A stretch of DNA of 51,056 nucleotides from Hydrotalea sp. (GTDB taxonomy: Bacteria; Bacteroidota; Bacteroidia; Chitinophagales; Chitinophagaceae): contig DAHXOT010000034.1 in NCBI GenBank assembly GCA_027364735.1, forward strand, positions 1 to 51,056. The letters run 5' to 3'. Below the pieces are notes generated by a model. That model was not told where the DNA came from. It saw only the letters and a program-made list of their open reading frames with translations, and ran no database searches. Below, piece after piece: positions 1-7,711 of this stretch. The position numbers and the translations under genes are program-made. Position 1 is the first letter of the stretch, and each line of letters starts with the position of its first letter.

Positions 1-418
1 TAAACTTTCTAAAATTTGCCACTGGAAGTCGGTTGAAAATTTGTTTTTTTTGTCATTAACTCTTTAACGACCGATTTCCTTCTTTTGTCTATTCATCAAA
101 AACTTTACAACTTTTTTCTAATTTAACTCAAACAGCTTCTATATACAGTTGAATATTTTTCATCACCATCTTTTTTTGCTATCTATCAAAAACTTAGGGT
201 TATTAATTTCTATAACTTTATGCTATTGAATATATAATGTTTAATGCCAAAATTTTTCTTTCTACAATATTTCTATTTGCATCAATTATGCAATTACAAG
301 AAATCATATTGCTACATTGTAAGTACTTAATTGCTGAAATGAAAAAATACAAATTCAATTATTTAGCTGTTGATTAGTTTATCCTATGAATAAAACAGAA
401 AAATAAAAAATTGCGATA
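1..418. other. gene-free AT-rich leader before the glycosidase operon
   Basis: No convincing coding frame is present on either strand; the one open frame here lies mostly antisense to the following gene. The stretch is very AT-rich and presumably carries the promoter of the glycosidase operon. I could not pick a convincing TAnnTTTG box in it. The end of an upstream gene may lie just outside the window. Confidence 0.6.
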
Positions 419-1858
419 ATGAAAAAACATATTAAAAGTGCTTTAAAAAATATATTATTTATTTTAACTGTAACTATTAGTTTTAATAATTGCACAAAAG
501 CATCTACTGCCGATACAACAAAACCGATAACTCCTACCGCACAATCAACTATCGATTTTTGGCTAACTACTGCCAATAAAAGTAGTTTATTGCAAAAACA
601 AACTACCACACTAACTTTTAACTCTGCCGGCAATTCCAATCCAACAATTATTGTTGATTCTACCCAAACGTATCAAACTATAGATGGGTTTGGTTTTGCC
701 TTAACCGGTGGTAGTGCTTATTTAATTAATTCATTAGCCGAACCTGTAAAAGATGCATTACTAAAAGAATTATTTACTACTGATAGTACATTTATTGGTA
801 TCAACTATTTACGAATTAGTGTAGGTGCATCCGATTTAAGTGCCAATGTTTTTTCGTATGATGATATTATTGGAGATACCACCTTAAGTAAATTTAATAT
901 TACTGCAGGAGATAAAGATGTAATTCCTATTTTACAAAAAATTATTGCCTTAAATCCTTCAATCAAAATTTTAGCAACACCATGGTCTCCACCTACATGG
1001 ATGAAAAGTAATAATAGCTCAATAGGCGGCAGTTTATTACCCGCATATTACAATACCTATGCAAAGTATTTTGTAAAATACATTCAAACTATGCAAGCAA
1101 ATGGAATATTTATTACTGCAATTACTCCACAAAATGAACCGCTGTATGGTGGCAATAATCCAAGCATGGTAATGCAAGCAACTGAAGAAAGAGATTTTAT
1201 TAAAAATAGCTTAGGACCTGCATTTCAGTCTGCCGGAATTAAAACAAAAATTATTGCCTACGATCATAATGCCGATAGACCAGATTATCCGATAACAATT
1301 TTAAACGATAGCCTCGCTGCTTCATTTGTTGATGGATCTGCTTTTCATTTATATGCAGGTGATATTAGTGCATTAACTACCGTGCATAATAGTTTTCCTG
1401 CTAAGAATGTTTATTTTACCGAACAATGGGTTGGCGGACCCAGCAACTTTAGTGGCGATTTAGATTGGCATATAAAAACTTTAATTATTGGGGCTACCAG
1501 AAATTGGAGTAAAAATGTAATAGAATGGAATTTAGCTTCCGATCCAAATTATCAGCCACATACAATAGGCGGTTGTACTACTTGCTTAGGAGCTTTAACC
1601 ATTAGTCAAAATGTAAGCAGAAACGTTTCTTATTATATTATTGGACATGCCTCGAAATTTGTTATGCCCGGAGCATGGCGTATTGCATCTAACATACCAA
1701 GTTTATTACCCAATGTGGCATTTCAAAATCCGAATGGAAAAAAAATTTTAATAGTATTAAATGATAGTAATAGTGCTCAATCTTTTAACATACAGTTCAA
1801 CTCAAAAACAGCAAGCACAACATTAGATGCCGGTGCAGTAGGAACTTTTATATGGTAA
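419..1858 (+). CDS. GH30-family glycosidase, probable lipoprotein
   Basis: Secreted glycoside hydrolase of family GH30, the family of glucosylceramidases and endo-beta-1,6-glucanases. The N-terminus (residues 1-25) is a basic, hydrophobic signal ending in FNNC, so Cys25 is a plausible though weak lipobox cysteine that would anchor it in the outer membrane. The TIM-barrel motifs are clear: PWSPPTWMK near residue 188, the acid/base in TPQNEP (Glu240), and the nucleophile in YFTEQW (Glu335). A short beta-sandwich follows to residue 479, typical of the family. It is the first gene of a three-gene operon with a GH15-like enzyme and a second GH30, so it probably attacks a beta-glucan outside the cell. 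The exact linkage cannot be read from the sequence. No SusC/SusD pair is visible in the window. Confidence 0.9.
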   Translation: MKKHIKSALKNILFILTVTISFNNCTKASTADTTKPITPTAQSTIDFWLTTANKSSLLQKQTTTLTFNSAGNSNPTIIVDSTQTYQTIDGFGFALTGGSAYLINSLAEPVKDALLKELFTTDSTFIGINYLRISVGASDLSANVFSYDDIIGDTTLSKFNITAGDKDVIPILQKIIALNPSIKILATPWSPPTWMKSNNSSIGGSLLPAYYNTYAKYFVKYIQTMQANGIFITAITPQNEPLYGGNNPSMVMQATEERDFIKNSLGPAFQSAGIKTKIIAYDHNADRPDYPITILNDSLAASFVDGSAFHLYAGDISALTTVHNSFPAKNVYFTEQWVGGPSNFSGDLDWHIKTLIIGATRNWSKNVIEWNLASDPNYQPHTIGGCTTCLGALTISQNVSRNVSYYIIGHASKFVMPGAWRIASNIPSLLPNVAFQNPNGKKILIVLNDSNSAQSFNIQFNSKTASTTLDAGAVGTFIW

Positions 1859-1931
1859 AATGAAAATATTATTGCTCAATAAAGAACCATTAGAATTAAA
1901 ACTAAACTTTAGAGAGTGCATTAAAAGCGAT

Positions 1932-3839
1932 ATGAAAAATAAAATATTTACTGTTGCATTCTGCTTGCTTTGCTTTAACTTACAAGTACCCGCACAAGCT
2001 ACAGAGTACCATATAACCCCATCTTATTTCAAGCTTACTACTTCAAACGGATTAATTGTAGCAGTGTATAACCAGCAAACAAATTGCATTGATTATATTT
2101 ATCCGCATATTTTTGCTTTATACGATTCAGGAAAATATGTTCATCCTTTTGCGGGAAATATTTGTCTCAATAGCGTTGATAAACCCTTTACAACAAAGTA
2201 TCTTCAAAATACACATATCATTCAAGCACAGTATAAAAGATTTACAGTTAATTATTTTTCATCGTTTATTAACAACAATACCGTTTTTTATATTGCTATT
2301 CGCGGACAAAAAAATGAAATTGAACATTTATCGTTTACTGCACAAACAGCAACAGGTACAATTGTAAACAATATACATCATCTCGAAAACCCACTCGAAG
2401 ATTTGCCCATTCGCATTACAGGTAATTGTATTAGCAAAACCTGTATGCGCAAATACAATAACCGATTGTACGAAAAATATTTTTTGTATTCCTTTACCGA
2501 TTCTTTGCATACGGATACAACTATTGTAGAAAAAGCCATTACACAATTAATGCACGAAAAAAATTCTTTGTTAGATGATGAGTTACATTACATGCAAAAA
2601 GTTTTTCTATCATGCATCATACCAAAAAATCTAACCAAGCAAGAGCATCATGTTGTTGAACAATCCATTAGCTTCTTAAAAATGGCACAAGTATCCGATG
2701 CCGAAATTTTTCCCTATTCGCATGGACAAATTATAGCATCACTACGCCCTGGATTATGGCACGAAGCATGGGTACGCGACGGAAGTTTTGCCATACAAGC
2801 CATGACAAGATTGGGTTTAAACAAAGAAGCAAAAAAAGGATTGGAGTTTATGCTAAAAGCTCCATCCAATCAATTCAAACATTATATTTATACAGATGGA
2901 AAAGATTATGGACCCGGTATTGATTATCAAATTTCATTAACAAGATATTTTGGAAACGGAAGAGAGGAATGCGATTTTAATGATTACGGGCCCAATATTG
3001 AATATGATGATTTTGGACTTTTTTTAATTGCATTTTGCGATTATGTTGAACGAACACATGATACTATTTTTTATAAAAAATGGAATAATGTAATTACTAA
3101 AAAAGTGGCCGATGTAATTATTCATTGTATTGATAAAGATTCTTTAATAAAAGCCGATTCGGGTCCGTGGGAACATCATTTACAATTAACAAAACAATAC
3201 ACATTTACGTCGGGAGTTTGTGCAAGAGGATTACAAAAATTTTCTTTATTACAAAAACAATATCATCTTCCATTTACAAAATACAATAATGCTTCTCAAA
3301 ATATTAAACAGGCTATTTTAAACAAACTACTTTGTAATAAAAAATATATTAAAGGCAATGCTAACGATACTTTAATCACCGACCATGAATATTATGATGC
3401 CGGGGTATATGAAATTTTTGCTGATGGATTAATTACAGATAAACAAATTTTTACTTCGCACAACCAAGAATACGATAAGCATCTTCGTATTAAAGGAGCA
3501 AGATCCGGATATATAAGATTAGTTAGCAATGATCCGTATGAAAATCAGGAATGGGTATTTATTAATTTACGAAAAGCATTGGCACACTTATTATTCAACC
3601 AAAAAAATGATGCCCAAAATTTGCTTAATTATATTACCTTACAAGCATCTGTAAATAATAATACTATTCCAGAAATGTACAGCTATATAAATGGAAATGA
3701 GGATGAAAAGTTTTTATTGGATGATAAATGGTGCAACTGTATTCGCCGAGAAAGTGGAGAATATATTGGCATGACACCAATGATAGGCTATGGATCTGCA
3801 GCGTATATACTTACTTTATATTCATTTTATAACCAATAA
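1932..3839 (+). CDS. GH15-like six-hairpin glycosidase, secreted
   Basis: Probable exo-acting glycosidase with an (alpha/alpha)6 barrel of the glucoamylase (GH15) type. The frame is open from 1860, but the ATG at 1932 is chosen because it starts a clean signal peptide ending in VPAQA (about residues 1-22). An N-terminal beta domain fills roughly residues 25-240. The barrel begins near residue 245 and shows LWHEAWVRDGSF (about 276-286), GPWEHH with candidate acid Glu414, and IPEMYS with candidate base Glu581, in the order and spacing expected for GH15. The 635-residue length fits. It lies between two GH30 genes, 73 bases after the first and 10 before the second, so it probably trims the products they release. 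GH15 proper acts on alpha-glucans, so the true substrate in this context is uncertain. Confidence 0.75.
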   Translation: MKNKIFTVAFCLLCFNLQVPAQATEYHITPSYFKLTTSNGLIVAVYNQQTNCIDYIYPHIFALYDSGKYVHPFAGNICLNSVDKPFTTKYLQNTHIIQAQYKRFTVNYFSSFINNNTVFYIAIRGQKNEIEHLSFTAQTATGTIVNNIHHLENPLEDLPIRITGNCISKTCMRKYNNRLYEKYFLYSFTDSLHTDTTIVEKAITQLMHEKNSLLDDELHYMQKVFLSCIIPKNLTKQEHHVVEQSISFLKMAQVSDAEIFPYSHGQIIASLRPGLWHEAWVRDGSFAIQAMTRLGLNKEAKKGLEFMLKAPSNQFKHYIYTDGKDYGPGIDYQISLTRYFGNGREECDFNDYGPNIEYDDFGLFLIAFCDYVERTHDTIFYKKWNNVITKKVADVIIHCIDKDSLIKADSGPWEHHLQLTKQYTFTSGVCARGLQKFSLLQKQYHLPFTKYNNASQNIKQAILNKLLCNKKYIKGNANDTLITDHEYYDAGVYEIFADGLITDKQIFTSHNQEYDKHLRIKGARSGYIRLVSNDPYENQEWVFINLRKALAHLLFNQKNDAQNLLNYITLQASVNNNTIPEMYSYINGNEDEKFLLDDKWCNCIRRESGEYIGMTPMIGYGSAAYILTLYSFYNQ

Positions 3840-3849
3840 ATTTTTATGT

Positions 3850-5277
3850 ATGAAAAGAGCGTTGTTATTTTTTTTGTGGATACTATCTTTTCAAAGTTTT
3901 GCACAACAAAAATCTTCTAAAAAAATATATTCATTTGTTACTGCAGATAAAACCGATTTAAGATTATCGCCTTCACAAACCATGCAATTAGCTCCATTTG
4001 GGCAACCATTAGAAACGCAACCTTGTATTTTTATAGATACATCTAAAACCTTTCAAACCATTGTAGGTATTGGAGGTGCTTTAACCGATGCTGCCGCCGA
4101 AACTTTTGCTAAACTAAAACCTAAAGAACAAAAAGAATTATTACAAGCTTATTACGATAAAGAAAAAGGCATTGGATACTCTATTGCCAGAACACATATA
4201 AATAGTTGCGATTTCTCAAGCCACTCTTACAGCTATGTTGCGGATAATGATACTGCTTTAAAAACATTTAATGTTAAGCCCGATTTAACCTATCGCATTC
4301 CTTTTATTAAACAAGCAATAGCAGCAGCCGGTGGTAAACTTACGCTATTTGTTAGTCCATGGAGCCCTCCTGCTTGGATGAAAACCAATAATAACATGCT
4401 TCATGGCGGAATGTTAAGTCCAGCATTTTATCAATCATGGGCCAATTATTATGTAAAATTTATTAAAGTATACGAGAGTTTGGGAATACCTATTTGGGGC
4501 TTAACCGTTCAGAATGAACCAATGGCAACACAAACATGGGAATCTTGTGTATATACTGCCGATGATGAAAGAAATTTTGTAAAAAAATATTTAGGCCCAA
4601 CATTAGCTAAGAATAAATTGGGAAATAAAAAGCTAATGGTGTGGGATCATAATAGAGATTTATTATATCAGCAAGCATCCACCATTTTACAAGATAAAGA
4701 TGCTGCAAAATATATATGGGGTGTAGCATTTCATTGGTATGAAAACTGGACAGGCGACTATATGTTTGATAATGTAAAACGTGTAAAAGATGCCTTTCCT
4801 GCAACCAATATTATGCTAACAGAAGCATGTTTATATCCTTTTAATTGGGATAGTTTAAGTAATTGGAAATGGGGAGAATTATATGGGAAAAATATGATTA
4901 ACGATTTTAATAATGGAGCAGTTGGATGGACAGATTGGAATATTTTATTGGACGAAACCGGAGGCCCAAATCATGTAAAAAACTTTTGTTTTGCACCTGT
5001 TCATGCTAATTTAAAAGATGGCTCTTTACATTTCATGAATTCGTATTATTATATTGGTCATTTCTCTAAATACATTAAACCCGGAGCCAAAAGAATTAAT
5101 GTATCAAGTAGCCGAGCTCAACTATTAGCCACCGGATTTAAAAATACAGATGGAAAAATTGCAATTGTAGTAATGAATACTTCTAACAATAAAATTGATT
5201 TTCATTTATGGATAAATGGTAATGCCGCACCGGCAATTGCTTTACCACATTCCATTGCAACCTACCTGATTGAATAA
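3850..5277 (+). CDS. GH30-family glycosidase, secreted
   Basis: Second GH30 enzyme of the operon, 475 residues from the ATG at 3850. That start is preferred to the upstream in-frame start because it opens a standard signal peptide (residues 1-18, ending SFAQQ). The motifs are PWSPPAWMK near residue 170, the acid/base in TVQNEP (Glu223) and the nucleophile in MLTEAC (Glu325), followed by the family's C-terminal beta-sandwich. It is clearly related to the first GH30 but has no lipobox, so it is probably periplasmic or released. Two GH30 enzymes in different compartments would fit stepwise breakdown of one beta-glucan. It ends at a strong terminator shared with the convergent PAP2 gene. Confidence 0.9.
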   Translation: MKRALLFFLWILSFQSFAQQKSSKKIYSFVTADKTDLRLSPSQTMQLAPFGQPLETQPCIFIDTSKTFQTIVGIGGALTDAAAETFAKLKPKEQKELLQAYYDKEKGIGYSIARTHINSCDFSSHSYSYVADNDTALKTFNVKPDLTYRIPFIKQAIAAAGGKLTLFVSPWSPPAWMKTNNNMLHGGMLSPAFYQSWANYYVKFIKVYESLGIPIWGLTVQNEPMATQTWESCVYTADDERNFVKKYLGPTLAKNKLGNKKLMVWDHNRDLLYQQASTILQDKDAAKYIWGVAFHWYENWTGDYMFDNVKRVKDAFPATNIMLTEACLYPFNWDSLSNWKWGELYGKNMINDFNNGAVGWTDWNILLDETGGPNHVKNFCFAPVHANLKDGSLHFMNSYYYIGHFSKYIKPGAKRINVSSSRAQLLATGFKNTDGKIAIVVMNTSNNKIDFHLWINGNAAPAIALPHSIATYLIE

Positions 5278-5292
5278 ATTAAAGTATGTACT

Positions 5293-5332
5293 AAAAAAAG
5301 CTCAATCAAGTTTTGGTTGGGCTTTTCTTTTT
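5293..5332. terminator. bidirectional rho-independent terminator
   Basis: The arms AAAAGCTCAA (5296-5305) and TTGGGCTTTT (5317-5326) form a 10-bp stem with one G-U pair and an 11-base loop. A T-run follows on the plus strand and the A-run at 5293-5299 gives a U-run on the minus strand. It lies between the convergent GH30 and PAP2 genes and overlaps the last codons of the PAP2 gene. Confidence 0.8.
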
Positions 5333-5937
5333 TCCCACCATTGCTGCAATGCCAAAGAAAAGTATAATGTAAGTATTGCTGCAAACATTCCACCGGCAAT
5401 ATCGGTAGGAAAATGCTGAGCCAAATAAATTCTTGAATACCCTACCAATAATGCAAGCATAAAACCTACAGGCAACATCCATTTTTTATTTATAAATAAA
5501 GTGCCTACAAAAAAAATAGTAAATGCAGTAGTAGTATGCCCCGATGGAAAACTACCCCATGAATGAAGCTCTACACCAGCCACAGTGTGTATTTGGCTAA
5601 TATCTGCAATGCCTTTAATGGGGCGTGGCTCATGAGGAATAAGCAAATCCTTAAATAAATGAGTAAGTAAAGTTGAGATAACAAATGTGGCAACAAGTAA
5701 TGAAATATATTTTTTTCGATAGATAATAAATAACAATAAAACAGGAATAAAAATTATTCCATCACCCATATAGGTCCAATACTTAAAAAAATAATCTGCA
5801 ATAGTCCCCAAATTATTATTCAATAAAAGAAATAAATTATTTTTTCCTTCTATAAATACAGCAATTAAAAGAAGCAGTGCTGTAACACTCGTAAGTAAAA
5901 CAGCTTTCTTAAAATTATTGATAAATAGTTGTTGCAT
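5302..5937 (-). CDS. PAP2-family membrane phosphatase
   Basis: Integral membrane phosphatase of the PAP2 superfamily (type 2 phosphatidic acid phosphatase, undecaprenyl-pyrophosphate phosphatase and lipid A phosphatases). The three signature motifs are intact: K96 to RP (105-106), PSGH at 131-134, and SR at 168-169 with His175 and Asp179. Several hydrophobic segments surround them (about 12-30, 60-75, 80-92, 138-165 and 185-200), and the length of 211 is normal. It lies 64 bases after homoserine dehydrogenase on the same strand and may be read from the same transcript. Undecaprenyl-pyrophosphate recycling is a plausible role in a genome rich in polysaccharide genes, but motifs alone do not settle the substrate. 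Confidence 0.88.
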   Translation of the reverse strand: MQQLFINNFKKAVLLTSVTALLLLIAVFIEGKNNLFLLLNNNLGTIADYFFKYWTYMGDGIIFIPVLLLFIIYRKKYISLLVATFVISTLLTHLFKDLLIPHEPRPIKGIADISQIHTVAGVELHSWGSFPSGHTTTAFTIFFVGTLFINKKWMLPVGFMLALLVGYSRIYLAQHFPTDIAGGMFAAILTLYFSLALQQWWEKRKAQPKLD

Positions 5938-6001
5938 AACTGTAAAAATAATACTTAAAATGAAAAGCTTAACTAAATACCATATATGCTAATTATTGAT
6001 A

Positions 6002-7258
6002 TTATACAATACCTGCTAATTCTAAACTTCGCTTTTTTAACTGCTTAATTTCTATGTCTTCTATTATTGCATCGGGAAGTAAAATCAAAGAAGTATTATT
6101 TATTTTCCACCAATTATTTTCTATCAATTCACTAACATGTAATACGCCCGATAAATAGTTGCGTTCTTCGCCGGCATGCCACTCATCTATCCATTCAAAT
6201 TTTTCTCTGGGAATAGATTCCCAATTATCAAAACTCACATACACTTTTATATAAAAATCGGTACTTAATATATGTGGCTGATGGTGATATAATTTTTTAT
6301 ACTCGTATTTATACCCATATCGTAATGCAGCAATATCGCTTAATACAGCCGATGCAGTAGGGAAACTCCCTGCTCCTTTTCCATAAAAAAATTGTTTATC
6401 GGCAAAGCCGCTTTCAATTACAACTCCATTGTATTCGTTCTTTACAAATGCCAGATGATCATCTTGTTTTACAAATTGCGGTAACACAAATGCGGCTACT
6501 TTTCCATCGTTTAATTTTTTGGCTTGTGCTACTAATTTTATTTCCTGATGTTTTTCTTTTGCAATAACAGCATCGTGCAATTGAATATTTTGAATGCCAT
6601 TAAATAAAATATTAGAAGGATGTTCTACAATACCGTATGCATGATTTAATAAAATACTCCATTTACTCACTGCATCAAACCCCTCAATATCTAATGTTGG
6701 ATTACTCTCTGCAAAACCTAATTGTTGTGCTAATAATAAAGCATCTTTAAAGGCTAAATTTTCTTCTACAATTTTAGTAAGAATAAAATTAGTTGATCCG
6801 TTTACAATGGCTTTTATAGAGTGTAGTAAATCATTATCATAATATTCTTCTAAATTTCTAATCACCGGAATCGAAGCACAGGCTGCACTTTCGCACAAAA
6901 ATGATTGTTTTGTTTCTAATTGCAATTGCAATATTTCGGGCAAATGTTCTGCAATCATTTTTTTACTGGCACTTACAACAGCTTTACCCTGACGAAGTGC
7001 TGTTGATACTATTTCAAAAGCAGCATTCGAATCGTCAATTACTTCAACAATTACATTAATTTCTTTATCAAATAATAAATCGTTTTTGTTGGTTGTAAAT
7101 AAAGAGGCGGGAGCATTCCGTTGCTTATTTTCATTTTTAATACATATTCTTTTAATCTCTGCTTTTAAAGACGAAGTTTGATGCAATACTTTATATAATC
7201 CCTCGCCTACTACACCAAATCCAAATAATCCAATAGTTAATGATTGATGTGTTTCCAT
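6002..7258 (-). CDS. hom: homoserine dehydrogenase
   Basis: Reduces aspartate semialdehyde to homoserine with NAD(P)H, the branch point toward methionine and threonine. The Rossmann motif GFGVVG is at residues 13-18, the family signature NGSTNFIL at 153-160, and the substrate segment ending in catalytic Lys199 (EGFDAVSKW) is intact. The C-terminal 100 or so residues are not an obvious ACT domain, so allosteric feedback may differ from the classical enzyme. A SAM-I riboswitch followed by a terminator lies in the leader. This shows that expression is tied to S-adenosylmethionine and implies a main role in methionine supply. It is a stand-alone enzyme, not fused to aspartokinase. Confidence 0.92.
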   Translation of the reverse strand: METHQSLTIGLFGFGVVGEGLYKVLHQTSSLKAEIKRICIKNENKQRNAPASLFTTNKNDLLFDKEINVIVEVIDDSNAAFEIVSTALRQGKAVVSASKKMIAEHLPEILQLQLETKQSFLCESAACASIPVIRNLEEYYDNDLLHSIKAIVNGSTNFILTKIVEENLAFKDALLLAQQLGFAESNPTLDIEGFDAVSKWSILLNHAYGIVEHPSNILFNGIQNIQLHDAVIAKEKHQEIKLVAQAKKLNDGKVAAFVLPQFVKQDDHLAFVKNEYNGVVIESGFADKQFFYGKGAGSFPTASAVLSDIAALRYGYKYEYKKLYHHQPHILSTDFYIKVYVSFDNWESIPREKFEWIDEWHAGEERNYLSGVLHVSELIENNWWKINNTSLILLPDAIIEDIEIKQLKKRSLELAGIV

Positions 7259-7357
7259 AATACTTACTTTAAATTTTTATTTTATAAATTATTTTAGTCT
7301 TACTACACACAATCAATACAACTTAAGATGCTGCTTTAAATTATTAGGGAGAAAATA

Positions 7358-7391
7358 AAAAAAGCTCATCTGTTGTTTTGCCAGATGAGCC
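7358..7391 (-). terminator. riboswitch-controlled intrinsic terminator
   Basis: On the minus strand a 9-bp perfect stem (arms at 7382-7390 and 7365-7373, GCTCATCTG and its complement) is followed by a long U-run. It lies about 50 bases downstream of the SAM-I aptamer and 100 bases before the hom start. This is the layout of a transcription-terminating OFF switch. Confidence 0.85.
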
Positions 7392-7439
7392 TGAAATATG
7401 TAGATACTACGATCATTTTAAAATCAAATCTCACTCTGA

Positions 7440-7552
7440 CTTATCTCTTCTCGCCTAAACGCGAGATGGAGTTTGCACCTTCTGTTAAATGAGTAGTTTA
7501 ACAGGGTTGCAAAGGCTTCATTGGGCCAATTCCCTCTGCCTTTCTTGATAAG
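7440..7552 (-). ncRNA. SAM-I (S-box) riboswitch upstream of hom
   Basis: Read on the minus strand, the element opens with CTTATCAAGA (P1, 7552-7547 and onward). It continues with the S-box core of AGAGGGAATTGGCCCAATGA and GCCTTTGCAACC. A P3-type hairpin GTTAAAC...GTTTAAC-like arm follows, then GGTGCAAACTCC, a GC-rich hairpin (CTCGCG...CGAG), and the closing P1 strand GATAAG at 7445-7440. These are the conserved blocks of the SAM-I family in the correct order. SAM binding should stabilise P1 and favour the downstream terminator, switching hom off when methionine is plentiful. Confidence 0.92.
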
Positions 7553-7572
7553 TGTTGTTGAAAGAACTGCTG

Positions 7573-7605
7573 CAAAAGTATAAGTGCAATGACCAATTTA
7601 CCAAA
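7573..7605 (-). promoter_or_regulatory. Bacteroidota-type promoter for the riboswitch-hom transcript
   Basis: On the minus strand, TTTG (7605-7602) is followed after 21 bases by TACTTTTG (7580-7573), matching TTTG-N17-23-TAnnTTTG. The riboswitch begins about 20 bases downstream, so transcription would start just before the aptamer. Confidence 0.75.
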
Positions 7606-7711
7606 TATTTTTTTCTTAGAAGAAATAATATAAAATATATTTTTAATTTAAATTTTAGATTTTTATAGAACTTTTTTACTTACAGCTTGTTCTTATCTTT
7701 ACTGATATTAT

